NCBI GenBank assembly: GCA_020433835.1
Contig: JAGRBY010000444.1
Span: 1 to 6,132 of the forward strand
Reading direction: 5' to 3'
Source: Anaerolineae bacterium
Lineage (GTDB): Bacteria > Chloroflexota > Anaerolineae > 4572-78 > J111
DNA: 6,132 nucleotides
Shown: piece after piece, positions 1-5,539 of the stretch
Numbering within the stretch: the first letter of the stretch is position 1
Layout of the letters: each line of letters opens with the position of its first letter
Made by a program: the position numbers and the translations under genes
Notes under the pieces: model-generated
Seen by the model: the letters and a program-made list of their open reading frames with translations, nothing else
Told to the model about the DNA's origin: nothing
The model's database searches: none

Positions 1-2
1 TC

Positions 3-329
3 TTGGCTCCCGGCGACCAGCTCGATACGCTCAACCAGCAGCTTGTGTTTTACAACCATGCCCTGGTGGCGATGGCCGTTTTACCACGCTTACCGGCCAC
101 TGCCATCACCTTTCCCCAACGCCGTCCCACCTATAAGGACGTTTCTGTCCCCGTCCTGCCCGGCGAACTGTTAGCCCGCATCGAAGAACTTGAAGAAATC
201 ATCTGCCAGGCCGAAGTTAAATCCGTCCGCGATTTAGACTACGGTTCTTTCCGGCGAACCTACGCTTTTTTTGAAGCCAGCAGTTGGCTGGTTAAAAATC
301 ATCTCAAACCGATGCTGGGTGACTTATAG
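3..329 (+). CDS. Hypothetical protein, C-terminal fragment (5' end outside window)
   Basis: This reading frame is open from the left edge and stops at TAG 327-329. The first visible codon is a TTG at position 3, but only two bases precede it, so I read this as the last ~108 residues of a longer protein and not a TTG start. I do not recognise the family. The visible part has no signal peptide, transmembrane segment or metal-binding motif. A Pro-rich linker around residues 30-53 (PRLPAT, PQRRPTYKD, VPVLPG) is followed by a probably helical acidic stretch (residues 55-72, LLARIEELEEIICQAE) and an aromatic tail (FRRTYAFFEASSWLV). It is co-directional with speD but 156 bases upstream, with a good promoter in between, so it is probably not in the speD operon. 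I am confident it is coding and have no functional assignment. Confidence 0.6.
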   Translation: MAPGDQLDTLNQQLVFYNHALVAMAVLPRLPATAITFPQRRPTYKDVSVPVLPGELLARIEELEEIICQAEVKSVRDLDYGSFRRTYAFFEASSWLVKNHLKPMLGDL

Positions 330-400
330 CTTTGGACCATAAACTTTACGGATAGAAATTATCTAAATTCAACAGAAATCCTCCTAAAAATTGTCAGCGG

Positions 401-429
401 TGTACACTTTCGATGAATGTGGGTATAAT
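401..429 (+). promoter_or_regulatory. Putative sigma-70-type promoter of speD-speE
   Basis: A perfect -10 hexamer TATAAT lies at 424-429. A weak -35 match, TGTACA (4 of 6 to TTGACA), sits at 401-406 with ideal 17-base spacing. A better-looking TTGTCA at 391-396 is 27 bases from the -10, too far to pair with it. Transcription would begin near 436 and give a leader of about 50 bases, too short for a typical riboswitch. I see no strong hairpin in that leader. The rest of the gap from 330 to 400 is AT-rich and shows nothing else I can name. Confidence 0.55.
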
Positions 430-475
430 TAATTCTAACTTCTTCTATCGAAACACGCTTTACCGACACCATCTA

Positions 476-482
476 CGGAGGA
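476..482 (+). promoter_or_regulatory. Ribosome binding site of speD
   Basis: CGGAGGA stands about four bases before the ATG at 486. It decides the start. The in-frame ATGs at 528 and 534 have no purine-rich sequence upstream, so the protein keeps a ~28-residue extension before the conserved fold begins. Confidence 0.6.
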
Positions 483-485
483 TTT

Positions 486-914
486 ATGACGACCGCAATA
501 GCAACCCCCAAAACCCATCTTACTTATATGACCATGTCTGCTCCCGAGCGCGATCCGAATGCAAGCATTTGGGGCTGGCACCTGGCCTTAAATCTGTATG
601 CGTGTAATCTCGATTTGATTACCTCGGCCGAGGTTATTGAGGACTATGTTATCAGATTATGCGACCTCATTAAGATGCGGCGTTTCGGCGACCCAACCAT
701 TGTTAATTTTGGCGATGACCCCAGAGTAGCCGGCTATTCATTAGTCCAGCTTATCGAAACCAGCAATATTTGCGGACATTTTGCCAACGAGTCGCAGGCC
801 GTTTACCTCGACATCTTCAGTTGCAAAAAGTTCGATCCGCAAATCGCCACCGACTTCTCTGCTGCCACGTTTGAAGCGACATCGTCGAAGGGGGTGTTTA
901 TCGCCCGTGAGTGA
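486..914 (+). CDS. speD: SpeD-family pyruvoyl-dependent decarboxylase (S-adenosylmethionine decarboxylase-like)
   Basis: A 142-residue protein of the prokaryotic AdoMet decarboxylase family. Members cleave themselves at a Ser to form a pyruvoyl group and usually make decarboxylated SAM, the aminopropyl donor for spermidine. The fold starts at residue 31 with WHLALNLYAC, matching the usual N-terminal HLIAELYGC-type strand. Aligning the D-x-F-x-C block (LDIFSC, 108-113) places Ser93, His98 and Cys113 on the pyruvoyl Ser, the processing His and the catalytic Cys of the bacterial enzymes (Ser63/His68/Cys83 in Thermotoga maritima). The surroundings are unusual. The residue before the cleavage Ser is Thr92, not Glu, and the usual HTWPE segment reads HFANE. 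About 28 residues precede the core. The stop overlaps the GTG of speE by 8 bases, which ties the gene to polyamine synthesis. The family call is firm. The substrate (SAM versus arginine or ornithine, as in known neofunctionalised SpeD homologues) is uncertain. Confidence 0.85.
   Translation: MTTAIATPKTHLTYMTMSAPERDPNASIWGWHLALNLYACNLDLITSAEVIEDYVIRLCDLIKMRRFGDPTIVNFGDDPRVAGYSLVQLIETSNICGHFANESQAVYLDIFSCKKFDPQIATDFSAATFEATSSKGVFIARE
888..896 (+). promoter_or_regulatory. Ribosome binding site of speE, inside speD
   Basis: The purine run AAGGGGGTG within the last codons of speD lies 10-12 bases upstream of GTG 907. It is the only Shine-Dalgarno-like sequence near the point where SpeE homology begins. 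It supports the GTG start over the ATG at 781, which is buried in speD. Confidence 0.5.
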
Positions 915-1734
915 CCAATGGATAGTCGAACAACTGCATCCGTTTTATCGAAAATCGCTCAGTTACCAGACCAAGCTCCTCGACGAACAGACGGAATATC
1001 AGCATATTCAGGTTTTTCAAACGGAATTTTTCGGCAATGTGATGCTGCTTGACGGCATCATTCAGCTCACGGAGCGCGATAATGCCGGCTATCACGAAAT
1101 GATCAGCCACGTGCCGCTGCTGGCTCAGAAAAATCCAACGTCGGTGTTGATTGTGGGCGGTGGCGATGGCGGTACGCTTCAGCAAGTGCTGCGCTACCCT
1201 TCGGTCGAACAAGCCGTACTCTGCGAGCTGGATCAACGCGTGGTTGAGGCCGGTATCGAATATTTTCCCCAATTCGGCAACCCGTTTAGCGACAGCCGCG
1301 TTGAGTTGGTGATCAAAGACGCCTTTCTCTACCTGCAAGACAGCGTCGGCCAGTTCGATGTCATTATCGCCGACACCACCGACCCCATCGGCGCAGCGGA
1401 AAAGCTGTTCACGCCCGAATTTTACAGACTGATGGTCAACGCCCTCAAACCATACGGTGCCATCACCACCCAGTGCGAGCAGATGTTTTTCGATGTGCAA
1501 TTAATCAAAGAAATGATGAGCATCGCCCAAGCGTTGGTTGAACACCCGGCCTATTACCATACGCTCGTGCCCACCTATCCCGGCGGTGGCATCGGTTTTC
1601 TGTATATGTCGAACACCCCCTGGACAGACGGCCTTAACAAACCCTATCCGGGGCCAATGCACTATCTTACCCCCGACATCCATCGCGCCGCCTTTGCCTG
1701 CCCGCAATTCTTCAAAGATGCTTTAGCGGCATAA
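907..1734 (+). CDS. speE: Spermidine synthase (polyamine aminopropyltransferase)
   Basis: A 275-residue cytoplasmic aminopropyltransferase that moves the aminopropyl group of decarboxylated SAM to a diamine, normally putrescine, to form spermidine. Family blocks appear in order: LLDGIIQLTERD (47-58) in the N-terminal strand domain; YHEM (62-65); the Rossmann loop GGGDGG (84-89); CELD (106-109) at the end of the second strand; DTTDPIGAAEKLF (156-168), with catalytic Asp156 and Asp159; TQCE (188-191); and PTYPGGGIGF (222-231). The length is normal for the family. I chose GTG 907 because homology begins at the next residues (SDQWIVEQLHP) and a purine-rich site precedes it. The frame runs open upstream to an ATG at 781, but that stretch lies inside speD and does not read as SpeE. 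The 8-base overlap with speD implies translational coupling. Agmatine or another amine acceptor cannot be excluded from sequence. Confidence 0.93.
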   Translation: MSDQWIVEQLHPFYRKSLSYQTKLLDEQTEYQHIQVFQTEFFGNVMLLDGIIQLTERDNAGYHEMISHVPLLAQKNPTSVLIVGGGDGGTLQQVLRYPSVEQAVLCELDQRVVEAGIEYFPQFGNPFSDSRVELVIKDAFLYLQDSVGQFDVIIADTTDPIGAAEKLFTPEFYRLMVNALKPYGAITTQCEQMFFDVQLIKEMMSIAQALVEHPAYYHTLVPTYPGGGIGFLYMSNTPWTDGLNKPYPGPMHYLTPDIHRAAFACPQFFKDALAA

Positions 1735-1742
1735 ATCCATTC

Positions 1743-1811
1743 AAATAGGAAGCAGGGAGCAAGGAGTAGGGCATTTACTTTGCCTTACTCCCTACTTCCC
1801 ATTTCCTAATT
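1743..1811. terminator. Long imperfect inverted repeat between convergent genes, likely bidirectional terminator
   Basis: Arms at 1743-1772 and 1782-1811 match at 22 of 30 positions, and most mismatches are A/G differences that can form G-U pairs on one strand. The loop is the nine bases ATTTACTTT. The left arm is built of G-rich units (GCAGGGA, GCAAGGA, GTAGGGC), and the right arm is the pyrimidine complement. It lies 8 bases after the speE stop and 6 bases from the stop of the minus-strand PHP gene, so it could end transcription from both sides. No clean U-tract follows on either strand, so intrinsic termination is plausible but not certain. Confidence 0.55.
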
Positions 1812-1817
1812 CATAAT

Positions 1818-2614
1818 TCATCCCTCATAATTTCCAACCGGCTGCCTAATATCATCCGGCGTAAAGCCCAATTTTTCCAGCGTCGGTTGCAACCAATCGA
1901 GCCGGGCGACGACGAACAGATGATGGGCATCGGATCCAAAATGAAATTTGGCTCCGGCGGCTTTGGCGGCTTGCAGCCCGCGCAGGTAGGCTTGCCAAAA
2001 TAACGGCCCCTGATGCTCAGCCATCAGATGAATGCCCATACCGATTTCCAACGTGGTGTTGTGCCGCGCGGCGGTTTCGCCCAATTCGGCAAAATGATCC
2101 TCACGCCACGCCTGCAAAAATTGCTCGACGGTAAATCCCCAGCGGCGCGGCGCGTGCTGCACATTAATTACCCACGGATGCGCCACCCCATCAACCAACG
2201 GCTGACGGGCCGCGCCGAGCAGCATCTGATGCTGATGGGCGACAAATGCGGCGGCATCGCCGCTCGGCGGCGGCTCGACCCAGCGCTGTTTGAAATTTGA
2301 TGCGGTCCGGCCAGCACAAAATCGAGCTGTTGCGCTTCCTCCTCGGTGAGTTTGATGCGGCCCGTTGTATCGAGCACGCATAGCTCGGCCCCCACCCAAA
2401 CCGTCATGCCATCCGGCGCTTTGCGGCTTACTTCTGCCGGTAACTTTTGGAAAATCGTAAAATTCGTATCGAGAAAATAGTGATTGGCCAACCCCACTGT
2501 TGTTACGCCGTTTTTAGCGGCGCGTTTGAGCATGGCCGGCAATGTGGCCCGCCAATGGGCGTCGGGTGAATGGGGGCGGGTGTGGATGTGGAAATCGTGC
2601 CGGGGCCAGGTCAT
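1818..2614 (-). pseudogene. PHP-domain metallohydrolase (histidinol-phosphatase-like), split by a single-base frameshift
   Basis: Two overlapping minus-strand frames together encode one PHP protein. The upstream frame (2614 down to 2168) gives HDFHIHT with His9/His11, LANH with His45, GAELCVLD with Glu77 and AGPHQ with His105, then turns to nonsense. The downstream frame (ending at 1818) picks up at about 2299 with FKQRWV and continues with VAHPW (His146), TLEIGMG (Glu190) and GSDAH (227-231). All are metal-ligand blocks expected in order in the PHP superfamily (phosphoesterases such as HisK-type histidinol phosphatase). The interval is 797 bases. One extra base in the AAATTT run (2293-2298) would make a 265-residue protein. 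Every known ligand motif is otherwise intact, so the lesion is either recent or a sequencing or assembly error. The ATG at 2614 has no clear ribosome site, since a heptamer repeat sits there. The gene follows the radical SAM gene in the same direction. Its substrate is unknown. Confidence 0.85.
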
Positions 2615-2617
2615 GGG

Positions 2618-2645
2618 GTAGGGCGTAGGCAGTAGGGAGTAGGGG
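2618..2645. repeat. GTAGGGN heptamer tandem array (four units)
   Basis: Four consecutive 7-base units: GTAGGGC, GTAGGCA, GTAGGGA, GTAGGGG. They fill most of the 50-base gap between the radical SAM stop and the PHP start codon and end 3 bases from that ATG. The same unit type occurs in the hairpin at 1743-1811. Short G-rich heptamer repeats of this kind are known from cyanobacterial intergenic regions, and I also associate them with Chloroflexota. Confidence 0.75.
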
Positions 2646-2664
2646 GAAGAATGTAAAACACACT

Positions 2665-3741
2665 TTACTCCAATTTCTTCAATGGTCGTAAATTAAGCGA
2701 GCAAACACACTTGCGGCAAATAGGATCACTGTCCATGTCCAGTTGGCGGCGAAATTCGATGGCGGCCGGGCTATTGATCAGCTCCGGTAGGGGCGTTTCT
2801 TTGATGTTACCGCTGGCGGGATGAAAAAAACAGGGACGAACCGTGCCGTCGGCTTCGACCACGGCCGAAACCCAGGGCGCATTACAGCGCACGGTCGGGA
2901 AGTCGGATTGGCCGTAAAAAGCGGCGTAATAGTTGTAAATGCGGCGGATTTTGGCCGGCGACTCAGCGATGTAGCCGCTGGCGAAGTCATCGGCGTAATT
3001 TTCGATGAGCTGTTCGATAACGGTTTGCAGCGCGGGCAGCTCAGCCACCGCCGGTTTTACTTCCGACGTTTTATCTTCCTGCCACAGGTCGGGCCGGTTA
3101 AAGGCATCGGTCGAGACATCTGCCGGCAGAAAACTGATCTGATCCAGGCCGATTTCGTGGGCGGCGTCGATGATGTGGGGCCAATCGGCGTAGTTACTGC
3201 GCTGAATAACGCAGCGCGCCGAAAGTGTAAAGCGCGAATCGATGGCTTTTACAGCCCGCACGCCGTCGCGCAGCTTGCGGTAGGCATTGGGGATGCGCCG
3301 AATAGCATTATGCACCGTTTCCGAGCCGTCGAGCGAGACAATCACCTCGTCGGTGTGTTCAACCACCTCTGCCGCGTAGCGTTTTAACAACAGGCCGGTC
3401 GACAGTACCGTAATCTTCATGCCCTCGGCCCGCAGGATATCGCACAACTGAAAAAGCCGAGTATTCATCAACGCTTCCCCGCCCGACATCACCACCCAGC
3501 GCGTGCGCAGCGCCCGCAGCGAATCGAGCAGTTCCAGCACATCGGCTTCGGTTAGCTGGGCGTTGCTGCTGCCTTTCCAGATGTCACACATAATACACTG
3601 GCAATTACAACTGCTGTGCGGCATCAGAATAACAATCGGCAGCGCGTGGATCTTATGCGTCTTGAGCGTAAGATAGCGTTTGTACGAATCGACAGCCGGA
3701 GCTAAAAGGCCGGGTTTAACCCGAGGGTTGGTCTGTATCAT
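2665..3741 (-). CDS. Radical SAM protein with SPASM/Twitch-like C-terminal cysteines
   Basis: A 358-residue enzyme from the preferred ATG at 3741. ATGs at 3765 and 3774 would add up to 11 residues. CAGGA at 3749-3753 stands 7 bases before 3741, and the likely -10 at 3794-3799 would leave almost no leader for the 3774 start. The SAM-cleaving [4Fe-4S] site is C-x3-C-x2-C (Cys45, Cys49, Cys52), within SSCNCQCIMCDIW. It is followed by MSGGE (85-89), the GGE motif that binds the SAM amino group, and by VSLDG and SFLPADV strands of the partial TIM barrel. The C-terminus carries five cysteines (286, 304, 342, 345 and 347), the last three as CxxCxC. This resembles a reduced SPASM or Twitch domain holding one auxiliary cluster, as in enzymes acting on peptides or cofactors. 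No precursor-peptide gene is visible nearby. The substrate is unknown. Confidence 0.9.
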   Translation of the reverse strand: MIQTNPRVKPGLLAPAVDSYKRYLTLKTHKIHALPIVILMPHSSCNCQCIMCDIWKGSSNAQLTEADVLELLDSLRALRTRWVVMSGGEALMNTRLFQLCDILRAEGMKITVLSTGLLLKRYAAEVVEHTDEVIVSLDGSETVHNAIRRIPNAYRKLRDGVRAVKAIDSRFTLSARCVIQRSNYADWPHIIDAAHEIGLDQISFLPADVSTDAFNRPDLWQEDKTSEVKPAVAELPALQTVIEQLIENYADDFASGYIAESPAKIRRIYNYYAAFYGQSDFPTVRCNAPWVSAVVEADGTVRPCFFHPASGNIKETPLPELINSPAAIEFRRQLDMDSDPICRKCVCSLNLRPLKKLE

Positions 3742-3793
3742 GGATTTTTCCTGATGGTCTTGCATAATGTTCATTCGGTGCGTTAGCCTCTCG

Positions 3794-3799
3794 ATTATA
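3794..3799 (-). promoter_or_regulatory. Putative -10 element for the radical SAM gene
   Basis: TATAAT reads on the minus strand 53 bases upstream of the ATG at 3741. No convincing -35 hexamer is seen at 16-18 bases spacing (TTTCGG is the nearest), so the promoter call is tentative. Confidence 0.35.
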
Positions 3800-3822
3800 T
3801 GTCATTTTGAGCGCAGCCGAAA
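3800..3822. repeat. Possible degenerate dispersed repeat (TGTCATTTTGAGCGCAGCCG type)
   Basis: The stretch resembles a dispersed intergenic motif of the form TGTCATTyTGAGCGnAGCGAA, which I recall from many environmental bacterial genomes. Only one copy is in this window, so its repeat nature rests on memory and not on anything seen here. Confidence 0.3.
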
Positions 3823-3852
3823 ATAGACAACATTACCGTGCCATTTTGGAAC

Positions 3853-3937
3853 AAGGTGACAGTCACTTTTTGATTAAGGATGTACGTCCGTTTGGCCCAA
3901 ACAGGTCGATTTGTCATTCCTAAGTGACTGTCACCTT
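3853..3937. repeat. REPIN-like element: two 16-bp palindrome-bearing repeats in inverted orientation
   Basis: AAGGTGACAGTCACTT at 3853-3868 and AAGTGACTGTCACCTT at 3922-3937 are exact reverse complements, separated by 53 bases. Each contains an 11-base palindrome (GTGACAGTCAC or its complement) with one unpaired centre base, so each arm can fold alone or the two can pair in one long hairpin. This matches the architecture of REPINs, the pairs of REP sequences moved by REP-associated tyrosine transposases. It also fits a small non-autonomous element or paired operator sites. It lies in the 229-base gap between the GNAT stop and the radical SAM start. Confidence 0.6.
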
Positions 3938-3939
3938 TA

Positions 3940-3959
3940 GAACAGCGTAAGCCCTGTTC
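3940..3959. other. Small hairpin downstream of the GNAT gene
   Basis: GAACAG at 3940-3945 pairs with CTGTTC at 3954-3959 over an 8-base loop, 11 bases beyond the GNAT stop. On the minus strand no U-run follows, so it is at best a weak terminator. Confidence 0.25.
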
Positions 3960-3970
3960 ACATATCTATT

Positions 3971-4453
3971 TCATTGTTTTGCCGGGCGTAGCATTCCGCC
4001 GTAAATGCCGGGAGTCGAATCGGGTATTTCAATTGCGCCGACGGCTTGGGCATAAAATTCTCTGGGGCCAACATCGCCGACAATGCCATAGGCGTAGCCT
4101 TGGGCCGCCATCGCATGCAAACATATCAGCAGCAAAGCCTGGCCGATCCCTTGCCCTCGTTGCTTTTCGCTGACGCCGGTTGGCCCAAAAAAATTGAGGC
4201 AGGTGGCATCGTGGCAGGCAAAACCCACCAGTTGCTCGTCTTTAAGCGCAATGAAGCAGGCTATCGGTTGCCGGCTAAAAGAAACGTCGCATTCGCTGGC
4301 CCAGATGGGGTTGAAATAACGAGCCACCCAATCGACCACGCTGTGTTTTTCCGGCCCAATCGCTCGTCGTATGGTTAGGCCCTGTTCGCGCTGCTGTGCC
4401 AGGGTGGGTTCGAGCGGGGGCAGTGTATAAAGTTTAACAAGCATATCGGTCAT
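3971..4453 (-). CDS. GNAT-family N-acetyltransferase
   Basis: A 160-residue protein of the Gcn5-related acetyltransferase fold, which transfers acetyl from acetyl-CoA to an amine. Strand 4 (FIALKDEQLVGFACHD, 67-82) leads to the acetyl-CoA loop VSEKQRGQGIGQALL (94-108) with the diagnostic R-G-x-G-x-G/A pattern at 99-104. It ends with GDVGPREFYAQAVGA (126-140), the usual FY-x(n)-GA motif of strands 5-6 in which the Tyr (here Tyr134) often acts as general acid. The C-terminus, IPDSTPGIYGGML, looks family-specific. The ATG at 4453 is preceded by AGAAAGG at 7 bases. An in-frame ATG at 4507 would overlap the -35 box and is rejected. The acceptor is unknown. Nothing nearby names it, although the polyamine and amine-oxidation genes make a small amine a reasonable guess. 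Confidence 0.88.
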   Translation of the reverse strand: MTDMLVKLYTLPPLEPTLAQQREQGLTIRRAIGPEKHSVVDWVARYFNPIWASECDVSFSRQPIACFIALKDEQLVGFACHDATCLNFFGPTGVSEKQRGQGIGQALLLICLHAMAAQGYAYGIVGDVGPREFYAQAVGAIEIPDSTPGIYGGMLRPAKQ

Positions 4454-4478
4454 TGTTTTGCCTTTCTGATTGGTAAAT

Positions 4479-4507
4479 AGTAAATGGCAATTGGAGATTA
4501 ATGTCAA
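4479..4507 (-). promoter_or_regulatory. Promoter of the GNAT gene
   Basis: On the minus strand a perfect -35 TTGACA (4507-4502) is followed after exactly 17 bases by TTTACT (4484-4479), 4 of 6 to TATAAT. Transcription would begin about 10-20 bases before the ATG at 4453. The position separates the GNAT gene transcriptionally from the upstream SDR gene and argues against translation from 4507. Confidence 0.55.
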
Positions 4508-4579
4508 GTTCTAAACAGATTTATTACAATTGACAAATCACTACCCCTCCCCCAACGCCAAGATCAAGCAACGATCGCC

Positions 4580-5440
4580 CTACTCCCCTCCTGCCGCCCC
4601 CGCAAACCCCAACTGCGCCAGCGCATTGATGGCCTCGACATCGACAGGCGTATCGACACCCGGCGACCGCAGTTGGATGTCCATCCCGGCATCAACATAC
4701 AGGCGGATGCCCGTAATGTAACGCGCGTCCTCCGACGCCAAAAACGCAGCGGCGGCACCGATATCGGCGGGGGTGCCGGGATGGCCCAGCGGGATGGTTA
4801 GCTTGGCTGCCTCCGGGCCGATAGCGCCGCCCAGGCTGTTTTCGACCGTCACGTTGCCGGGGATGATGGTGTTGACCCGGATGTTCCACGGAGCCAGCGC
4901 CAGGGCCATATTGCGCGTGGCGGCTTCAATCCCGCCCTTGGTCGTATCGTAGTTAAACAACTGGCGATGCGCCCGGCTGCCGCCGCCGGAACTCATATTG
5001 ATAATGCAGCCACCATCGCCTTGCCCTGTGGCGACCTGCTGCACCATCTGCCGGGCGGCCTGCTGCGAACAGAGGAACATCCCGGTCAGGTTCACCGCCA
5101 GCGATTTCTGCCAGGCCGCCTCCGTCATCAGCAAAAAATGCACGTTCGACTCAAGGTGGTGAACCAAGGCCGCGTTGTTAACGAGGATGTCGATACGCCC
5201 CCACCGCGCGACCGCTGCCGCCATCAACCGCGTAACCTGATCGGCCTGCGACACGTCGGTCACCACCGCCAGCGCCTGGCCCCCGGCCTGCTCAATCTCC
5301 GCTACCTTCTGCCGTGCCCTCTCTTCATTAATATCGGCGATAACCACCGCCGCGCCTTCCTCGGCCAACCGGGTAGCGCAACCGCCGCCAATGCCCTGCG
5401 CCCCACCCGTTACAATCGCTACTTTTCCTTCTAGTTTCAT
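4580..5440 (-). CDS. Classical short-chain dehydrogenase/reductase (SDR)
   Basis: A 286-residue NAD(P)-dependent oxidoreductase. The cofactor loop is TGGAQGIG (11-18). Asp36 at the end of the second strand (VVIADIN) favours NAD(H) over NADP(H). TDV (61-63) and NNAA (88-91) follow. The catalytic set is complete: Asn117, Ser151 (in NMSS), Tyr164 and Lys168 (YDTTK). IIPGN and ASEDARYITGIRLYVDAG are the usual C-terminal blocks, after which this protein carries an extra tail of roughly 30 residues (IQLRSPGVDTPVDVEAINALAQ...). AAGGAG at 5447-5452 lies 6 bases before the ATG, a strong ribosome site. The gene lies 99 bases downstream of the flavoprotein gene in the same direction, with a hairpin repeat between them. 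Its substrate is not readable from sequence; relatives reduce or oxidise sugars, steroids, polyols or acyl thioesters. Confidence 0.92.
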   Translation of the reverse strand: MKLEGKVAIVTGGAQGIGGGCATRLAEEGAAVVIADINEERARQKVAEIEQAGGQALAVVTDVSQADQVTRLMAAAVARWGRIDILVNNAALVHHLESNVHFLLMTEAAWQKSLAVNLTGMFLCSQQAARQMVQQVATGQGDGGCIINMSSGGGSRAHRQLFNYDTTKGGIEAATRNMALALAPWNIRVNTIIPGNVTVENSLGGAIGPEAAKLTIPLGHPGTPADIGAAAAFLASEDARYITGIRLYVDAGMDIQLRSPGVDTPVDVEAINALAQLGFAGAAGGE

Positions 5441-5446
5441 GATAAG

Positions 5447-5452
5447 CTCCTT
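5447..5452 (-). promoter_or_regulatory. Ribosome binding site of the SDR gene
   Basis: AAGGAG on the minus strand, 6 bases from the ATG at 5440. It is the strongest Shine-Dalgarno match in the window and fixes the start. Confidence 0.7.
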
Positions 5453-5481
5453 ATCGTAAATGTAGATGTTGTGTACTGCTT

Positions 5482-5535
5482 TCAGCGGTCAGCCATCAGC
5501 GGTCAGCTTTTTTCTTTAGCTGATAGCTGATAGCT
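5482..5535. repeat. Tandem-repeat hairpin (TCAGCGGTCAGC and AGCTGAT units)
   Basis: TCAGCGGTCAGC occurs twice (5482-5493 and 5496-5507), followed across a T-rich stretch by AGCTGAT repeated twice plus AGCT (5518-5535). The two blocks pair: 5491-5508 against 5518-5535 matches at 15 of 18 positions, with the 9-base loop TTTTTCTTT. It sits between the flavoprotein stop (5540) and the SDR start (5440). On the minus strand the hairpin is not followed by a U-run, so it is more likely a processing, attenuation or mobile-repeat structure than a standard terminator. Confidence 0.7.
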
Positions 5536-5539
5536 CCCC

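Noticed and set aside
413..607. Short plus-strand frame overlapping the speD promoter
   Set aside because: Its start lies upstream of the -10 element and it has no ribosome site; it overlaps speD out of frame.
781..906. N-terminal extension of SpeE starting at the ATG at 781
   Set aside because: It lies wholly inside speD in another frame, is rich in Arg/Ser/Pro, and does not resemble SpeE N-termini; GTG 907 has a ribosome site and starts at the homology.
898..1500. 200-residue minus-strand open frame opposite speE
   Set aside because: Mirror frame of a clear gene, with low-complexity His/Gln-rich content and no recognisable domain.
2289..2304. Programmed -1 ribosomal frameshift in the PHP gene
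   Set aside because: The direction would be -1, but the zero-frame codons (CAA AUU UCA AAC) do not form an X-XXY-YYZ slippery heptamer, and no downstream stem-loop is evident; a missing base explains it better.
2821..3387. 188-residue plus-strand open frame opposite the radical SAM gene
   Set aside because: Shadow of a gene with complete motifs on the other strand; its G/V/D-rich composition is an artefact of reverse codons.
4454..4507. GNAT start at the upstream ATG (4507)
   Set aside because: That ATG overlaps a perfect -35 box and lacks a ribosome site; the ATG at 4453 has AGAAAGG at proper spacing.
4508..4579. Intrinsic terminator after the SDR gene
   Set aside because: Only a 4-base GATC/GATC pairing is visible on the minus strand, with no U-run; insufficient to call.
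5482..5535. CRISPR array
   Set aside because: The repeats are only 7-12 bases, adjacent, without unique spacers of constant length, and there are no cas genes.
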